DNA of 64,000 bases from [Phialemoniopsis] sp. UDSM-2020. Its lineage: Eukaryota > Ascomycota > Sordariomycetes > Thyridiales > Thyridiaceae. The notes below the pieces were generated by a model, which had not been told where the DNA came from, ran no database searches, and was given only the letters and a program-made list of their open reading frames with translations. The stretch is taken from NCBI GenBank assembly GCA_018873225.1, contig JAEILZ010000001.1, positions 5,704,001-5,768,000 on the forward strand. Reading direction: 5' to 3'. Positions 22,667 through 34,292 of this stretch are shown piece after piece; the stretch's first letter is position 1; each line of letters starts with the position of its first letter. The position numbers and the translations under genes are program-made.

Positions 22667-25054
22667 TGGAGGAGACAAAGGAGCCAGAAAACTAAGAGAC
22701 TCTGAAGCACACATACGTAGACGTCACTCGTAGTCAAGACAGCTGGTGTCATAGATATGATGGCAGTCCGGGGAGGCGTCGGTGGCGGCGGCTGCGGAAG
22801 TGCACAGTGACTTATATCAAGTCGGGAGACGAAGTCTGGGTATCGAGTATGCCTGTCAACCGCGGTTGATGTCGAGCAGGAGGTTGGATAGTGTCGAGAA
22901 AACAACAAGAGTAGCCAGAGTCTATCTTTGGAATGGAATCAAAGCTTTAAGCTCCCCCTCAGCCTCAGAGGGTCTACATGGTCGAACCCTTGGGGCCGGG
23001 GACGCTTATAAATTTGGAGAGGCAGTGTGCTACGGGTGGAGTCAGAGAGCCAGAACGAGCCCACCTCTTCCCTTAGTTACCGTTGGGACTGACGGATGAG
23101 GAAAACAGACAGCACAAGGGCCATGTGGTTGTATCAAGGCCCATGGGTATGGGCAGCAGCCCACAGGGCCAGGAGGGACGAGGGCAGGGGGGGGCAGGAC
23201 ACCTCGTGCCCCGTCACCCCGAGCAGGAGGAGCAGGCCCATGGGAGGTACAAACAGAGAGACGTTTGTTGTTAGCGCGAGGTCGTGGGCCTTGCGTCTAA
23301 GTGGACACGGTAAGAAGGGGGATTCAAACGGCGGGAGATGAGAGGTTAGGCGGAGGGGGTGAGATTTTGAGAGCAGTGGTGGGGATGGGCGTGTACCATG
23401 ACAAGGACGGTGGTCGAGAGATCGTGAGGGATACATGGTCATCGAGAGTACCCAGCACTATTCACCACACTGTCCAAGACAGTCGAGAGACTTTGGAGCT
23501 GCTGCTCCAGTCCCCTACCTGGCTCACTCTGAGATGAACAGGCATGCCAGGGCTGGGGGTACATAGAAGAGAGAGTGTGTGTGTGTCGAGACCTGGCAGG
23601 GGTGGGTTAGGTTGCTTCTGGGACAAGGTAGGTCTAAACGGCGGCGGCCCTACAGGGGGCTTGTCAACTGCTGTGGAGACTCGATTCAGTGGTCCCGGCC
23701 CACCTGGGTAGGGCCAGGGGTGGACACCCGCTGGATGGCGGGTTGGGCTGGCGGGGAGTGGCCTGTTTGTCTCTCAGTAGCGGGTCAAGCAAGAGAAGGG
23801 TAGAAAATGGGGAGCGACACAGAAAGCGCCAAATGCCTGGGTACCGCCGCGCGCGGTCGATGGCGGAGGAGCGTGGCGCGGATGACAGGGAGGTTGTAGG
23901 CTGCAACATTGTCCCTATCTCTATTTGACTGAGACAGCACCTACCTACTTCGTACACACGTACGTGCCATAAGTATTTTGGTACGTGCAATTTGATTTTG
24001 GTGCGATGCTCTGGCGCTCTGGGTACAGTCTTAAATTCGATCAAGTTGGCTGTTATGCGTTCGGTGTGGTGGCGCAAAAAGTCTGTAAGTCGTCAAGAGA
24101 CTGCGAATCGGCTGCAGAGCAAGAGCACGAGATGTTGTTAGGAGTACTACCGTGAAAATCTGTGAGACCACGGCTGGAGAGCATGGATCTCGCTGCAAGA
24201 AAGCTGATGGGGAGGTATCTCAGCCAAATTTCTTGGGTACAGTGGGTGGTAGGTCTGATGGTGTGGGTGCGAGACACAGCCAGGGCCAGCCGGAAGAACA
24301 ACCTTGGGTTGATAAGAACGCTCTCCAAGTAAGTAATGTAGCACTGTCTGTCCCTCCTCCGAGGATGCTCGGTGACGGCAACGTGCAATATCCACCATCG
24401 GATGCGCGGTTTGAAGACCAAACACTGATACTCCGTCCTGATACGGGCTTTTGCACGGGTTCTGCTCTCAGGTGTCAATGAATGTGACAGGGCACAACGG
24501 ACCCTACGAAGGTTGCAGGCTGAAATTCCGACCCCTCTGTCAGGTATCGACTGCTAGGTGGGAGGTTATCCCACTACCCAAAATCATGGAGGTCAATACC
24601 TCGCAGAGACGTCTTATTTACCCTTACCACCTCTGTAACTTGGTGACAAGAACCGTGCAGACTGGCGGAGACAGAGATGACAGGGGGTGGGGCATGAGGT
24701 GGTCAACGATGCCGGATAGTTCCTTGTACAAGACAACTTTGTTTCCTTTTGGATTGGTGGTTTGCGCAAACAGGTTTCATCAAGACCTTTAACGCGGACA
24801 GATTAGCGTCTGCGGGGAAAAGTGCGAACAAGAGCGAGAGCGACTGCGATAGCTAAAGCGAGGAGAGAGCGAGATTGAGCGAGCAGAGTCAAGTGAGGTG
24901 AGGGCAGACTCAAAAGGAGAATGTACTTGACATGTAACCCCATCTCAATCTCAGCCCGGGGCGAGCGAGGATCGACTTTGCATCAACATTACCGTTGGAT
25001 GCCAAGCCAGGCACAACTGATCCGGGTTGGGTGCCGGTGGAAGGCCCGGCTGTT

Positions 25055-25133
<79 letters not shown>

Positions 25134-28100
25134 CAATATGCATTGGTCGATGGACGACGAGGCGGGCGGGATTTGCAAATGGCAGTCGGAGTTGGGGTAA
25201 TTTAGAGTAGAATTTCAGAGTAACCCTGATCCCGGCCTGCGTTCCCAGCGGGATTGCTTAGGTATGCTATGATAGGTACCGTTGCCATCCCAGCGGTGCG
25301 GTCCTCTTGTCAAAGAGCAAAGCAAAGAGGTCCGTGATCAACCCGATCTGGTTCACTCTGGCTCGCTTTTGCCGTGATGATTGATGGATTTCAGTGGCCG
25401 GTGCTCTTGCTTTCAGAGGAGCACCGCTTCTGCTACTTAGCAGCACAGCACAGGCGGGCGTGGGCGTGTAAGTGGTCATGCCTTCTACATTGACTACTTT
25501 ACTAGAATTGCAAATTTGGAAAGAGTAAAGTAGGTAGTAAGTGTTACCAGGACCGGGCCCCCTTCGTGACTGCAGGTTCGTTCACTCAATGTTTCATCAC
25601 GATCTTCGAATTTTCTCCTGCCTTCCTTCTTCCCCGACCGGCTCATCTTCCATCATGTTCCGTCCACCGATGCCTGTTCCCTGGGTCATATTTTACGACA
25701 TAACCAATATCAACCTCTCGATAATAAACATCTACCCTACTTTACGGAATGCTAGCCCAGACACCCAGACACACCCTGGTCCTGGCCTCTCCCGAACAGG
25801 CTAGACATGACAACCTCGACTTCTGTCAAAACTGCTCTAATGAGTCGGTTTCTAGGTTCATGCAGCCACTGCCCTTATTATTAAGCGGCAAATCGACTAG
25901 TCTGAGGCAGATCACCAAAGTCACAGTCGGTCACGTTCGGTCCCTTCGGTAGCGCAACATCTCCGAAAACAAGACGAATGGTTTCAAGATGATGCAGCTT
26001 CGGTGTGGGATATGGGTGATGCCGTTCAGTCGTCGGTCTTCGCCTCGAAATAGGATGCGCGTCCTCGACGAGCAGAGCCACCGCCCATGCCATGACCAAC
26101 GCTTCGTCCTCTCACGACATCACCGACAAACGCTGCTGGCATCAGGGCTGAGTTGAATTTGCTGACCAAGTTGCCAAGTGTGTAGCTTACGTAGCAAGCT
26201 AGGTACTGCCGCGCAGATCCCCTCCGCGGATGTTCTCCTCCAAGATGATGGTGCCGTCAGCATCCCCCGCACCAAAACCCTGGGAAGATTCCGTGGCCAT
26301 GGGTTGACTACACACACTCACCACTTACTCGAGACACGGCAGCGAGGAGATACAAGATCGGCGACTTGTCATCCCCAGCTTGCCCGTGTCGCCGACCCTA
26401 ACCAAGCGCAGTGCATCTCATGATATGCTAGGGGAAGCGAGGCAACATTACACAGCACTAGTACATTGCTGGTCTCTCCACAGCCCTCGGCGGCCTTGCG
26501 AAGGAGCAAAGCCACATCCATCCATAGAGGCCGTCTTTGGGGTCGAGCTTGACAGGCAGGCTTTAGTGGTCGGCTAGGCGCCTAATCGTCCAATTGACAG
26601 GGGCATGCTTGGACAACTCGGCCATGCGCCTCGCGCGCCAGGAGTGGTGCTGTGGCTATACCGCCGCTGTCACTCGCTTGAGTAAGAAGAGTGACAGCCA
26701 AAATAAGCGATGAATAAACAATTCTAGCCTGTCCTGCCTGTCAAAGCCTCGTCGCCTGTCTTGTCTAGAAGGATCACTACACAGTCGCTGAATCTTGTGT
26801 GTTTCCGGTGGAACCGGTCCAGTTGACCCAAGTGCGCTCTGGCGGCTGACTGGCGAACTGACAAACTTTCCCTTTTGAGACTGGTGTTGCGTATGAGCAC
26901 GAAACGAGCATATCATCTACCGCACAGCCCGCCCTGGAATTGCTACGTCACTTTCGCGGCATCGAATCGAGAATGATCAATTTTTGTTCAACTGGCTTGC
27001 CCTGCTTGAACGGTGTTGGCACCTCTGCATCTGCCCAGCTTGCCGTCTCCGGCTCCGGGCCGCCTCGGGATGGTCAGCAAGCGGCCGCCCTGGCACTGCT
27101 CCAAGAACATTGTACAATGTACTCTGCCTCTCGACATCTAGATCCCACTGCGAGATTGAGTTTGCGTTGCGTTGCAAGACTTTTTGCTTTCCAACCGTGT
27201 CTTATTGGAAGGGTTGGCGACTGTTGCTCGGACGCTGTGCACGACTGTAAAGCCGCGGCCGCCCAGACAGGGAACGGAGAAAGCGGCCGAATTCCTAAAG
27301 CCGGTCCGACGCTCACCGCCGCCGGCAACCGCCCGCTCCATGATCTTCCAGCACCAGTTAGTCTCTGTGGACACCATTGGGCGCGAGAAGCTAGTGCAGT
27401 GTACCATTCGCATGCATGGGCATTGCTATTCTTCAATCGTACAAGACCAACGCGGCAAGTCCAGTTTCCGAGGACAACAGCGTCCATTGTCGTGGCAGTC
27501 CGCGTGCCTTGGCGTAAGACCCAACCGGAAACTTTTTCTTCTTTCTGGCAGATGTCCCCGACGGCCCGCTCCACATCCAGATTGTTGTGGTTTTCTCTGG
27601 CAAAGTCGAGAATGGCGCCTTATCACCGCCAGCCCGCTCCGAAATTTGAAACCGTGACAGCCTCGGGAGATTTTCCGCAAAGGGCTTCTTCGCCCAGGTA
27701 CCTTTGTGCAGCACCAAGCTCTCCAAGCCAAGTCCCGACCACCCCACAATGCCAACCCATCAACAAGCATGCAGAATCTCCACATCACTGTCCGCGCGGC
27801 GCAGCCCTATAGCTCTCGAAACAACCAGGGTCGTACCTAGCTACGGAGTAGGTATTGCTCCAAGCAGCTGCTCGATCTGCTGAGAGACCCATTGCGGCCA
27901 GCATCATAGGCGAAAGCTCTGATATCATTTGGAAGTCCACGACTAATCTCAACACACGTCATCCTACCCAACATGTCTAGGTTGGTCTCGAGGTATCAAA
28001 ACCAAACGAGTTTGCAATTACCACCCTCTGCGCACTGTGCAGGTACATCTACATCATCGCCTGCCAAAGGGTTAGCGATGTTCCCCTGCCCAGCAGGAAC

Positions 28101-31100
28101 ATGTCCCTTGCAGCTGCCGGGCAGTCGATTTCAGATCTTGGGATTCGGTCACCATACACTTGTCGTGAGCCGCAAGAGCTTCCTCGACGTCAATTTCATT
28201 CAGTCGGGCAATCCTGGGACTACAAATCCCCATGATTCTGAATGTCCCTTAAAAAAAGGAGTGGCCCTAGGTTCTACAAATCAAACTCCCCAGCTTGAAC
28301 CGGCACAGCACACTTGTCAGTTCCCAGGAGGCAGCTCGAATCGATGTCCGCGACAAGCAAGTCAACTTTGAGGGGGTGTGGCCGTACCGGAACCTTGACC
28401 ATTACGGTTATATCCTGTGCCGCATAGCTAACGCCAAAGCGAAGACAAGTTGTATCGTGCGAGGGGACTTTGTCGATTTACGTATCTACGTGCACCCATT
28501 CGCACGCCCTTCACCGCCTCCCCTCGACACAATAGATATCAAAGATGGGTATCGAATCGAGCGATAAGCTGGTACCGGGACGCAAGGTGTCCCGGCATGA
28601 CCGGACGCACGTCGGGTGTCACAGACGGATTCCGGAGGCATGGTCCTTTTTGTCTGCCTCCGTTGATCTGCCCGCGGCCGTCCGGGTTGCTTGCATTATT
28701 GAGGAAACGCACGCCGTGCGTGCATCATCCTACAATTAGGCTTTGATTCCCCATAAGGCTGGCAGGCCGGTAGCGCCGGATGTGCGTTGGCAGCGGCAGC
28801 TGCTGGGCGAAGCTAAAGTTTCGAGGCAGAATCCTTCCCGCACCCTGCGATGGGACGTGCCAGGGGGCGGGGGTTGGTGAGTCGTTCCTTCGCATTCGCA
28901 TGGTCGGCAACACCCCAGAGAGGTGTCAAACCCCGGGCCCGCCTAACGGGCCAAACAGCATTCAGAGAACCCTTCTGCCTGCCTGGCGGGACGTTGCGCG
29001 CGGCAGCAGAGCGCTGGCCCTTCCCCCAGCTTTCTTCACCGTCCACAGGCGATCTGAACACGCGCTGCGCCACGACCTCTGGGCTGCACCCAGCACATCT
29101 TATGCCCACGCTGCTACATGAAAATCGCCTGTCGAGCCGAGGCATCCTTCATTCAGATTTTAATCGCGGGGTATGTAGCCGAGCGATAATCCGCGTATTA
29201 GGATGTGTTGAGGCCAAGTGCTTCTTGACAATTCTAGCTCCGTTCCGTTGGCCATATTGCGCAATCACCAAAAATAGGTAGTGCCATCCAACAAATGGCC
29301 ATACCTACCTACGGTAGCTATCACACAGCCATTGATAGCAAGGACAGGGTTCGTAAGGGATCTTGCCCGCATTGGGCCTTTTCTCGAACGGGTCAACAGC
29401 AGGAAAGCAGTAAAGTTTAGCGAGACGACACTGTGCCAGCTCGGACGTTCGAATCGATTGAGGCAACAAGGCCGCGGCTCACCCGCCCCGTCAACAAGGG
29501 CAAGGCGTCTCAGCTCACGTATCGGAGGATTATTGACTGACCTTCTTTCCTGTCTGAGACGGTCACCCGATGCTTATTGGTCGGGACGCCCGTCCTGAGC
29601 CAGCCTGGTGGTGTTTTTGGCCCCCAACGGGGGATGGTGGGAGGAAACCGTTTTTCTGCACCACATTCGCAAACCATGCAGGCCTGTCTGCATGCCATGA
29701 TGGGAGGTAGGCATCTCGGGTGCATTAAGCGTCGATCACCCCGCGTAAGCCGACCAGGCAGGTCGCATGAATCCACATGGCTTCCCCGAATCAGCGGTGT
29801 GAGGTAGGTACCTGCGGAAACTCTAAAGCGACCATGGTGAGCACATTTCCATTGAATAGGTTCATCCTCGGAAGCCGCGGGCTGCCCTATACGTCATCAG
29901 CACGACCAGGGCTCTTCGCACAAAGACTTACGGACTTTAAGCCAGCCCGAGGGCGAGTTTTAGTGATCGCCTAGCGCTGCACATAAGCTGTCATGCGAAC
30001 GAGGCCTCTGTGTACCTTGGCTCGATCCGTGCCGGCCGGATCGGGATCGGGGGTAGAATTTGTGTGGGCCCTTCCGCAGCTCCCGGGAGCGCAGCCGAAA
30101 CCCCTCGACAAATAGCAGTGTACAAATCGTATACGAATTGAACATGGAGAAGTCGAATCCCGTTTAGGATATCAGTACGAGTACGTGGGCTTCTGCGTCA
30201 GCCCGCTGATCTCGTCCTCATGCATCGCATTCAGCCACAATCCCCGATTTAGCACCTGGCTTGTCAGTGGCTCGGTGGCTTCGGTCGAGGCGGCGAACAC
30301 GTGTCGAGCTTCGCATCCAAGCACGACCACTTCAGTGAGAAAGTCAGATCTATTACGAGTGCAGACGACGCTGTGCTTTCTTCATTCTCTCATTCTCTCA
30401 TTTTCTCGACCCCAAGTCTTTTACGAGGTGCGGTGAGGTCTAAAAGAAAGTAGGTGCTGACACTCTCGCCCGATTATCTCAGTTCTCATATATCGAGTCC
30501 GAAGGAGCAGTAAGCTATCTAGTGATGGCCGCCACACCCGGAAGATACGAAGGCCTCGCCAACAGTGTATTTCGAGCTAGGGAATTTTCCATGCCTTTTT
30601 TCCTTTCTTTTCTCTTAAAGTATTTCCCTTTGCTTGCTCGGTTTCCTATGTCTATCACGATCGCACTTGGACGTCCGACGAAGGTCGAAACAACGTCTGT
30701 CGTCTCCACAGCCTCGGGCTACACAAGGACCGTACATGAGAGACATGCCGTGGCAGCCCCGAGGTCGTGGGTGACAGTGTCGGACAAAGCATCGAATGTC
30801 TCAGCATTTCAGATGCTCACGTAATATTCTGGCATCCGATCTCCTCACGACCGTGCCGTTTCCGAAGCGGGTTGGCTCCAAGACTGGTCGCACTGGGTGC
30901 CACTTGATCAGCTCTAGAATTGGAGCGATAAGGTGGTGTTGAGAGCGGGTGAGCTGGCCGATTGCCAGCGGCTAGCGAGGGAAGTTCAAAGCCCAAGCCA
31001 CCGGCGCGAGCCATGACTGGCTCGTGAACGAACAAGTATTCTGCCCGCAAGGCCATGGGTGCCCCAGAGCCCCGGATATCCTGGCGGCATTGGTTATCGA

Positions 31101-34100
31101 GTCTGCTGGACAGTGCCGAGATGATATCGTCATGATCTATGGCTTATAGCGCTACGTGGGAGGAAGACCGGCTACTGTCTTTCAAGCATCTCACCAAGTC
31201 TCTCGTCTCTTGCAGTCTATGCTTCCGTTCAGTCTTGAGATGAGCATTGGCTCGAGTTGAGTCTCTGCCATGTGCTCATAATCCCCCCAGCGGACGCTAC
31301 CCACCGAGGCCTTTTTCCGAGCTCAGTTTGCCGCTCGCAAGTGAAGCTCGGTCTTGAGAATTTAGCGAGCTAGCTGTTGAATGTTATGCATGCTGCTCAT
31401 GCCTTCGCCTTGCCCTTGGGCGATGGATGTTCTCTGTGCCGCTGCACGCCCTGCTCTCCTGTCTACCCCTGTTGTCAATCGATGTCGCCACATATCCCGG
31501 CCCGTTCATCGGTTACCGCACGTGAGGCAGGACTGTCATCTATCACATTTTTCTCTCTCTTTGACTCACACCATGATCGTGTTTTGACCTTCCTGTGCGC
31601 CGTTATTCTTCGGGGCTTCTACAGGTCAGGCCAGTTGTCTCCCATAGATGATGTTGATCATATCAAGACTTCTCAGTTCTCAGACCACGGAGAGGGTGGA
31701 TGCCCCAGTTCCAGTTAGTCCTTCAAAGCCCGAAAGCCCTCCCCCCGGAAAGACGCAAGGTATACAACAACCTTAGAGCCGCAGGGGCAATATTCCAAAT
31801 ATATTGCTCTCTTACCCTGCCTGCCTGCACCTTCGTTGCACATGCTATCTGAAAACCATGAGCCAACATTCGCCTCAAAATTGAGCTCCCAAACGGTAAA
31901 CAGCGACGCTTTACCGCGTATTCGTGAGTGGGGGTTGCGACGGGATTCGACACGAAAGCTCGCTAGACTGCTGTCGCCAATCTCGATTCTTGGACCTCGC
32001 TGTAAGTTCGAGCCGGCAATTATTGATTGGGACACATTTAGTAAAGATGGCTTCCCTGCATAGGTAGACAAGTATGGACCCGTGCCGCGAGAACTCTGAA
32101 CCCTCCCGGGACACCGAGAGCTAATACTTGTTCCGTTTTCAACGTGTGTCTGGCTACCAGACGAGGAAAGATAGAACCAAGTTCGACTCACCTCCCGACC
32201 TGCGTATTGAGCGTCGACTTTCATTGTCGTAGCATCGCCCTGTTGTCACGAATCATCGGTCTGTCAAACAAGTGCTCGTCGGTGGAGCGGCGAGCCGAGC
32301 CCCAGAGCAACCAGCGCACCATGATCCCGCGGCGATTAACCGCGGCCAAAATTAAACATCTCACATCCCTTGTGTTTAAACCCAGCATGGCTGGACCCAT
32401 CTCTGCCCTGTTGGGCTGCAAGGAAACGACTCCTACAAGAGGAGATGGGGCAAAATACGGTCTGCGGTGGGCAATTTTGTTGAATCATACACTGTTGTTG
32501 CTCCGTACTTCGGATCCGACCCTCTCTGTCACGGCGTCAAGGGCCAAGGGGCCCGTGACCAGGACCTACGGAAATCGGGCAAAGTCCGGCTTTGTATCGT
32601 CCCGCTGGTGATCGGAGGAGAGGTAAAAGGCAGCCTTGAGGAGTCGTCACTGTCTCATGCCATGTTCCGTAAGGGGAAGCTGTACGGACGGGCGTGCTTG
32701 AGTGTCTGATATTGGAGAGCTTTCTGATCGTTGTGGTGAACTCGGCCCTTCTGCCAGCGTTAAACGCTCGGCATTTGACCTCACTCCTTGTCTAGATGCA
32801 TGGGTTGATTACGCCTTGCTCTGAAACTGTGCTCCAGCCCTACGGAATGGCAGGATGCCGTCCTCGCGGCACATCTCTCCTTTACATACATGCGGAAATG
32901 GTGCCATGGTATTGGATTTTGAACTCATAACTGTACCATGATAGCAGTCTGACATTTGCCCTGTTGCCTGTTCCTAGCAACATCACAGGACGATTTGTTG
33001 CGCTTCGCTTCTGGTATACCGCTCTTGGGGAAGTGCAAGGCCTAGCTTCATTGGCCCCCCGCGGGCCGAAGGCTCGTCGTCTCGACGAAGAACGGACAGG
33101 AGCAAGGCCCGAGAAGATAGGGGAACGAATACCGAATCCGGTAATCTTCTTCAACCCCAAGCCTCGTCGGCAAAGATAGAGCCACGCCCCCCCCCTCCCG
33201 ATGTCCCGGTCTTTTCCCAAACGAGGTATCACACCGGCCCATGCCTCTCCTGCACGCGGCACGAAGAGTGGTATCGTATCGGTCCGCCGCATACGGAGAG
33301 AGCATGGTGATCTCTCATTTGTGCTATTCCGGGGTTTGCTTTCAAGGATGTTGGGAGGGGAGGAGGTGAGGCTCCATCTGTACGCGCTAGAACTTCCAAT
33401 CCCGAAGCTCGGAGCAGGGATGGGCGGGCAGCAACAAACGGCCTTGCTAGTCCCAGTAGGGAGAATGGGAAGATATCACGGAGTATGGGTGGGCAGGGAC
33501 GTGTGAAACATCTTGTTCCCAAAATGGGGCATAATGTCAACTAGGCGGGGGGTGAGGGGAGCAACACAATAGGGGGGCACTGGGGGATAGAATGAGATCC
33601 GCAGTTAAGGCTACTTATTAGCAGACTGAGATGGAGACTCAACGTTGCGCGAAGGATGAATAGCCAGCTCGTCATGCGTGACTTTCATGCCCAGGGGGCG
33701 TGGGGGAAGAGGCTGGCTTCATGTTTCTAAAATCAGGGGCCGAAGAAGAGTCAATATGTGTTGGTTGGGCAAAAGCGGTGATTGCGTCTTTTCTTCAAGC
33801 GCGCTTCAAGCGCGCGCATTCGGTGACTGGAAAGGGCTTCTGGGAGACTGCACCCAACAATGCTCGCTGCAACCATATGCCCACTATGCCCACCGCCACG
33901 AATCTGGCAAAGGATCGACTGTCTTGCAATGCATCAGGAAGGTATATGGCCGCGATGTTACGGGACAGCATCGAAAATAACTCAGAAACATCACACGGCG
34001 ATAAGGCACCTTCACCGAATGTGCATTTGTCGACGGTCAGAATGTCCAGTGGAAAAAAGTCCATCGCATTATCTCTTTCTGCCTTCGAGTGAGGCAGTCT

Positions 34101-34292
34101 CTGTCTCGGGGTATATCCACATGTACACACTCTTTCAAGTCCCAAATGGTCTTCGCTACCATTTGCCATTGTGTTCCTCCTCTGCGAACGCAGCAACCTG
34201 ACACGGAGCTACTTTGCATTCTGCGTGCCTTGTCTCTTCTTTTCGGGGCTGTCGCCAGTCAGGCCTGAGTGAGATGAGCTGTAACGGGACGC
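22667..34292. other. 11.6 kb gene-poor region upstream of the zinc-finger gene
   Basis: No frame in this stretch has a recognisable domain. The longest (26940-27812 plus, 290 codons; 31715-32224 minus, 169 codons) overlap other open frames on the opposite strand and read as composition-driven noise. The region holds a TCTG microsatellite (25055-25133) and a GAGCGA-rich stretch (24826-24890). It also holds a doubled TTCAAGCGCGC near 33797-33818. It may contain the extended promoter of the zinc-finger gene, non-coding transcripts or very degraded mobile DNA. I see no terminal repeats or transposase remnants. Confidence 0.45.
25055..25133. repeat. (TCTG)n tetranucleotide microsatellite
   Basis: About 19-20 perfect TCTG units without interruption. 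Because the unit is four bases long, every frame stays open through it, so all frames across it are artefacts (SVCL-type on plus, DRQT-type on minus). It lies in the gene-poor region 2.4 kb upstream of the zinc-finger gene. Confidence 0.97.

Noticed and set aside
24910..25210. Apparent repeat proteins (DRQT or SVCL repeats)
   Set aside because: These come only from translating the TCTG microsatellite, which leaves every frame open.
26940..27812. 290-codon open frame on the plus strand
   Set aside because: It overlaps open frames on both strands, has no recognisable motif and shows shifting composition. It is likely chance in a GC-balanced region.
31715..32224. 169-codon open frame on the minus strand
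   Set aside because: No domain or consistent composition, and it overlaps other frames. Not supported without transcript evidence.
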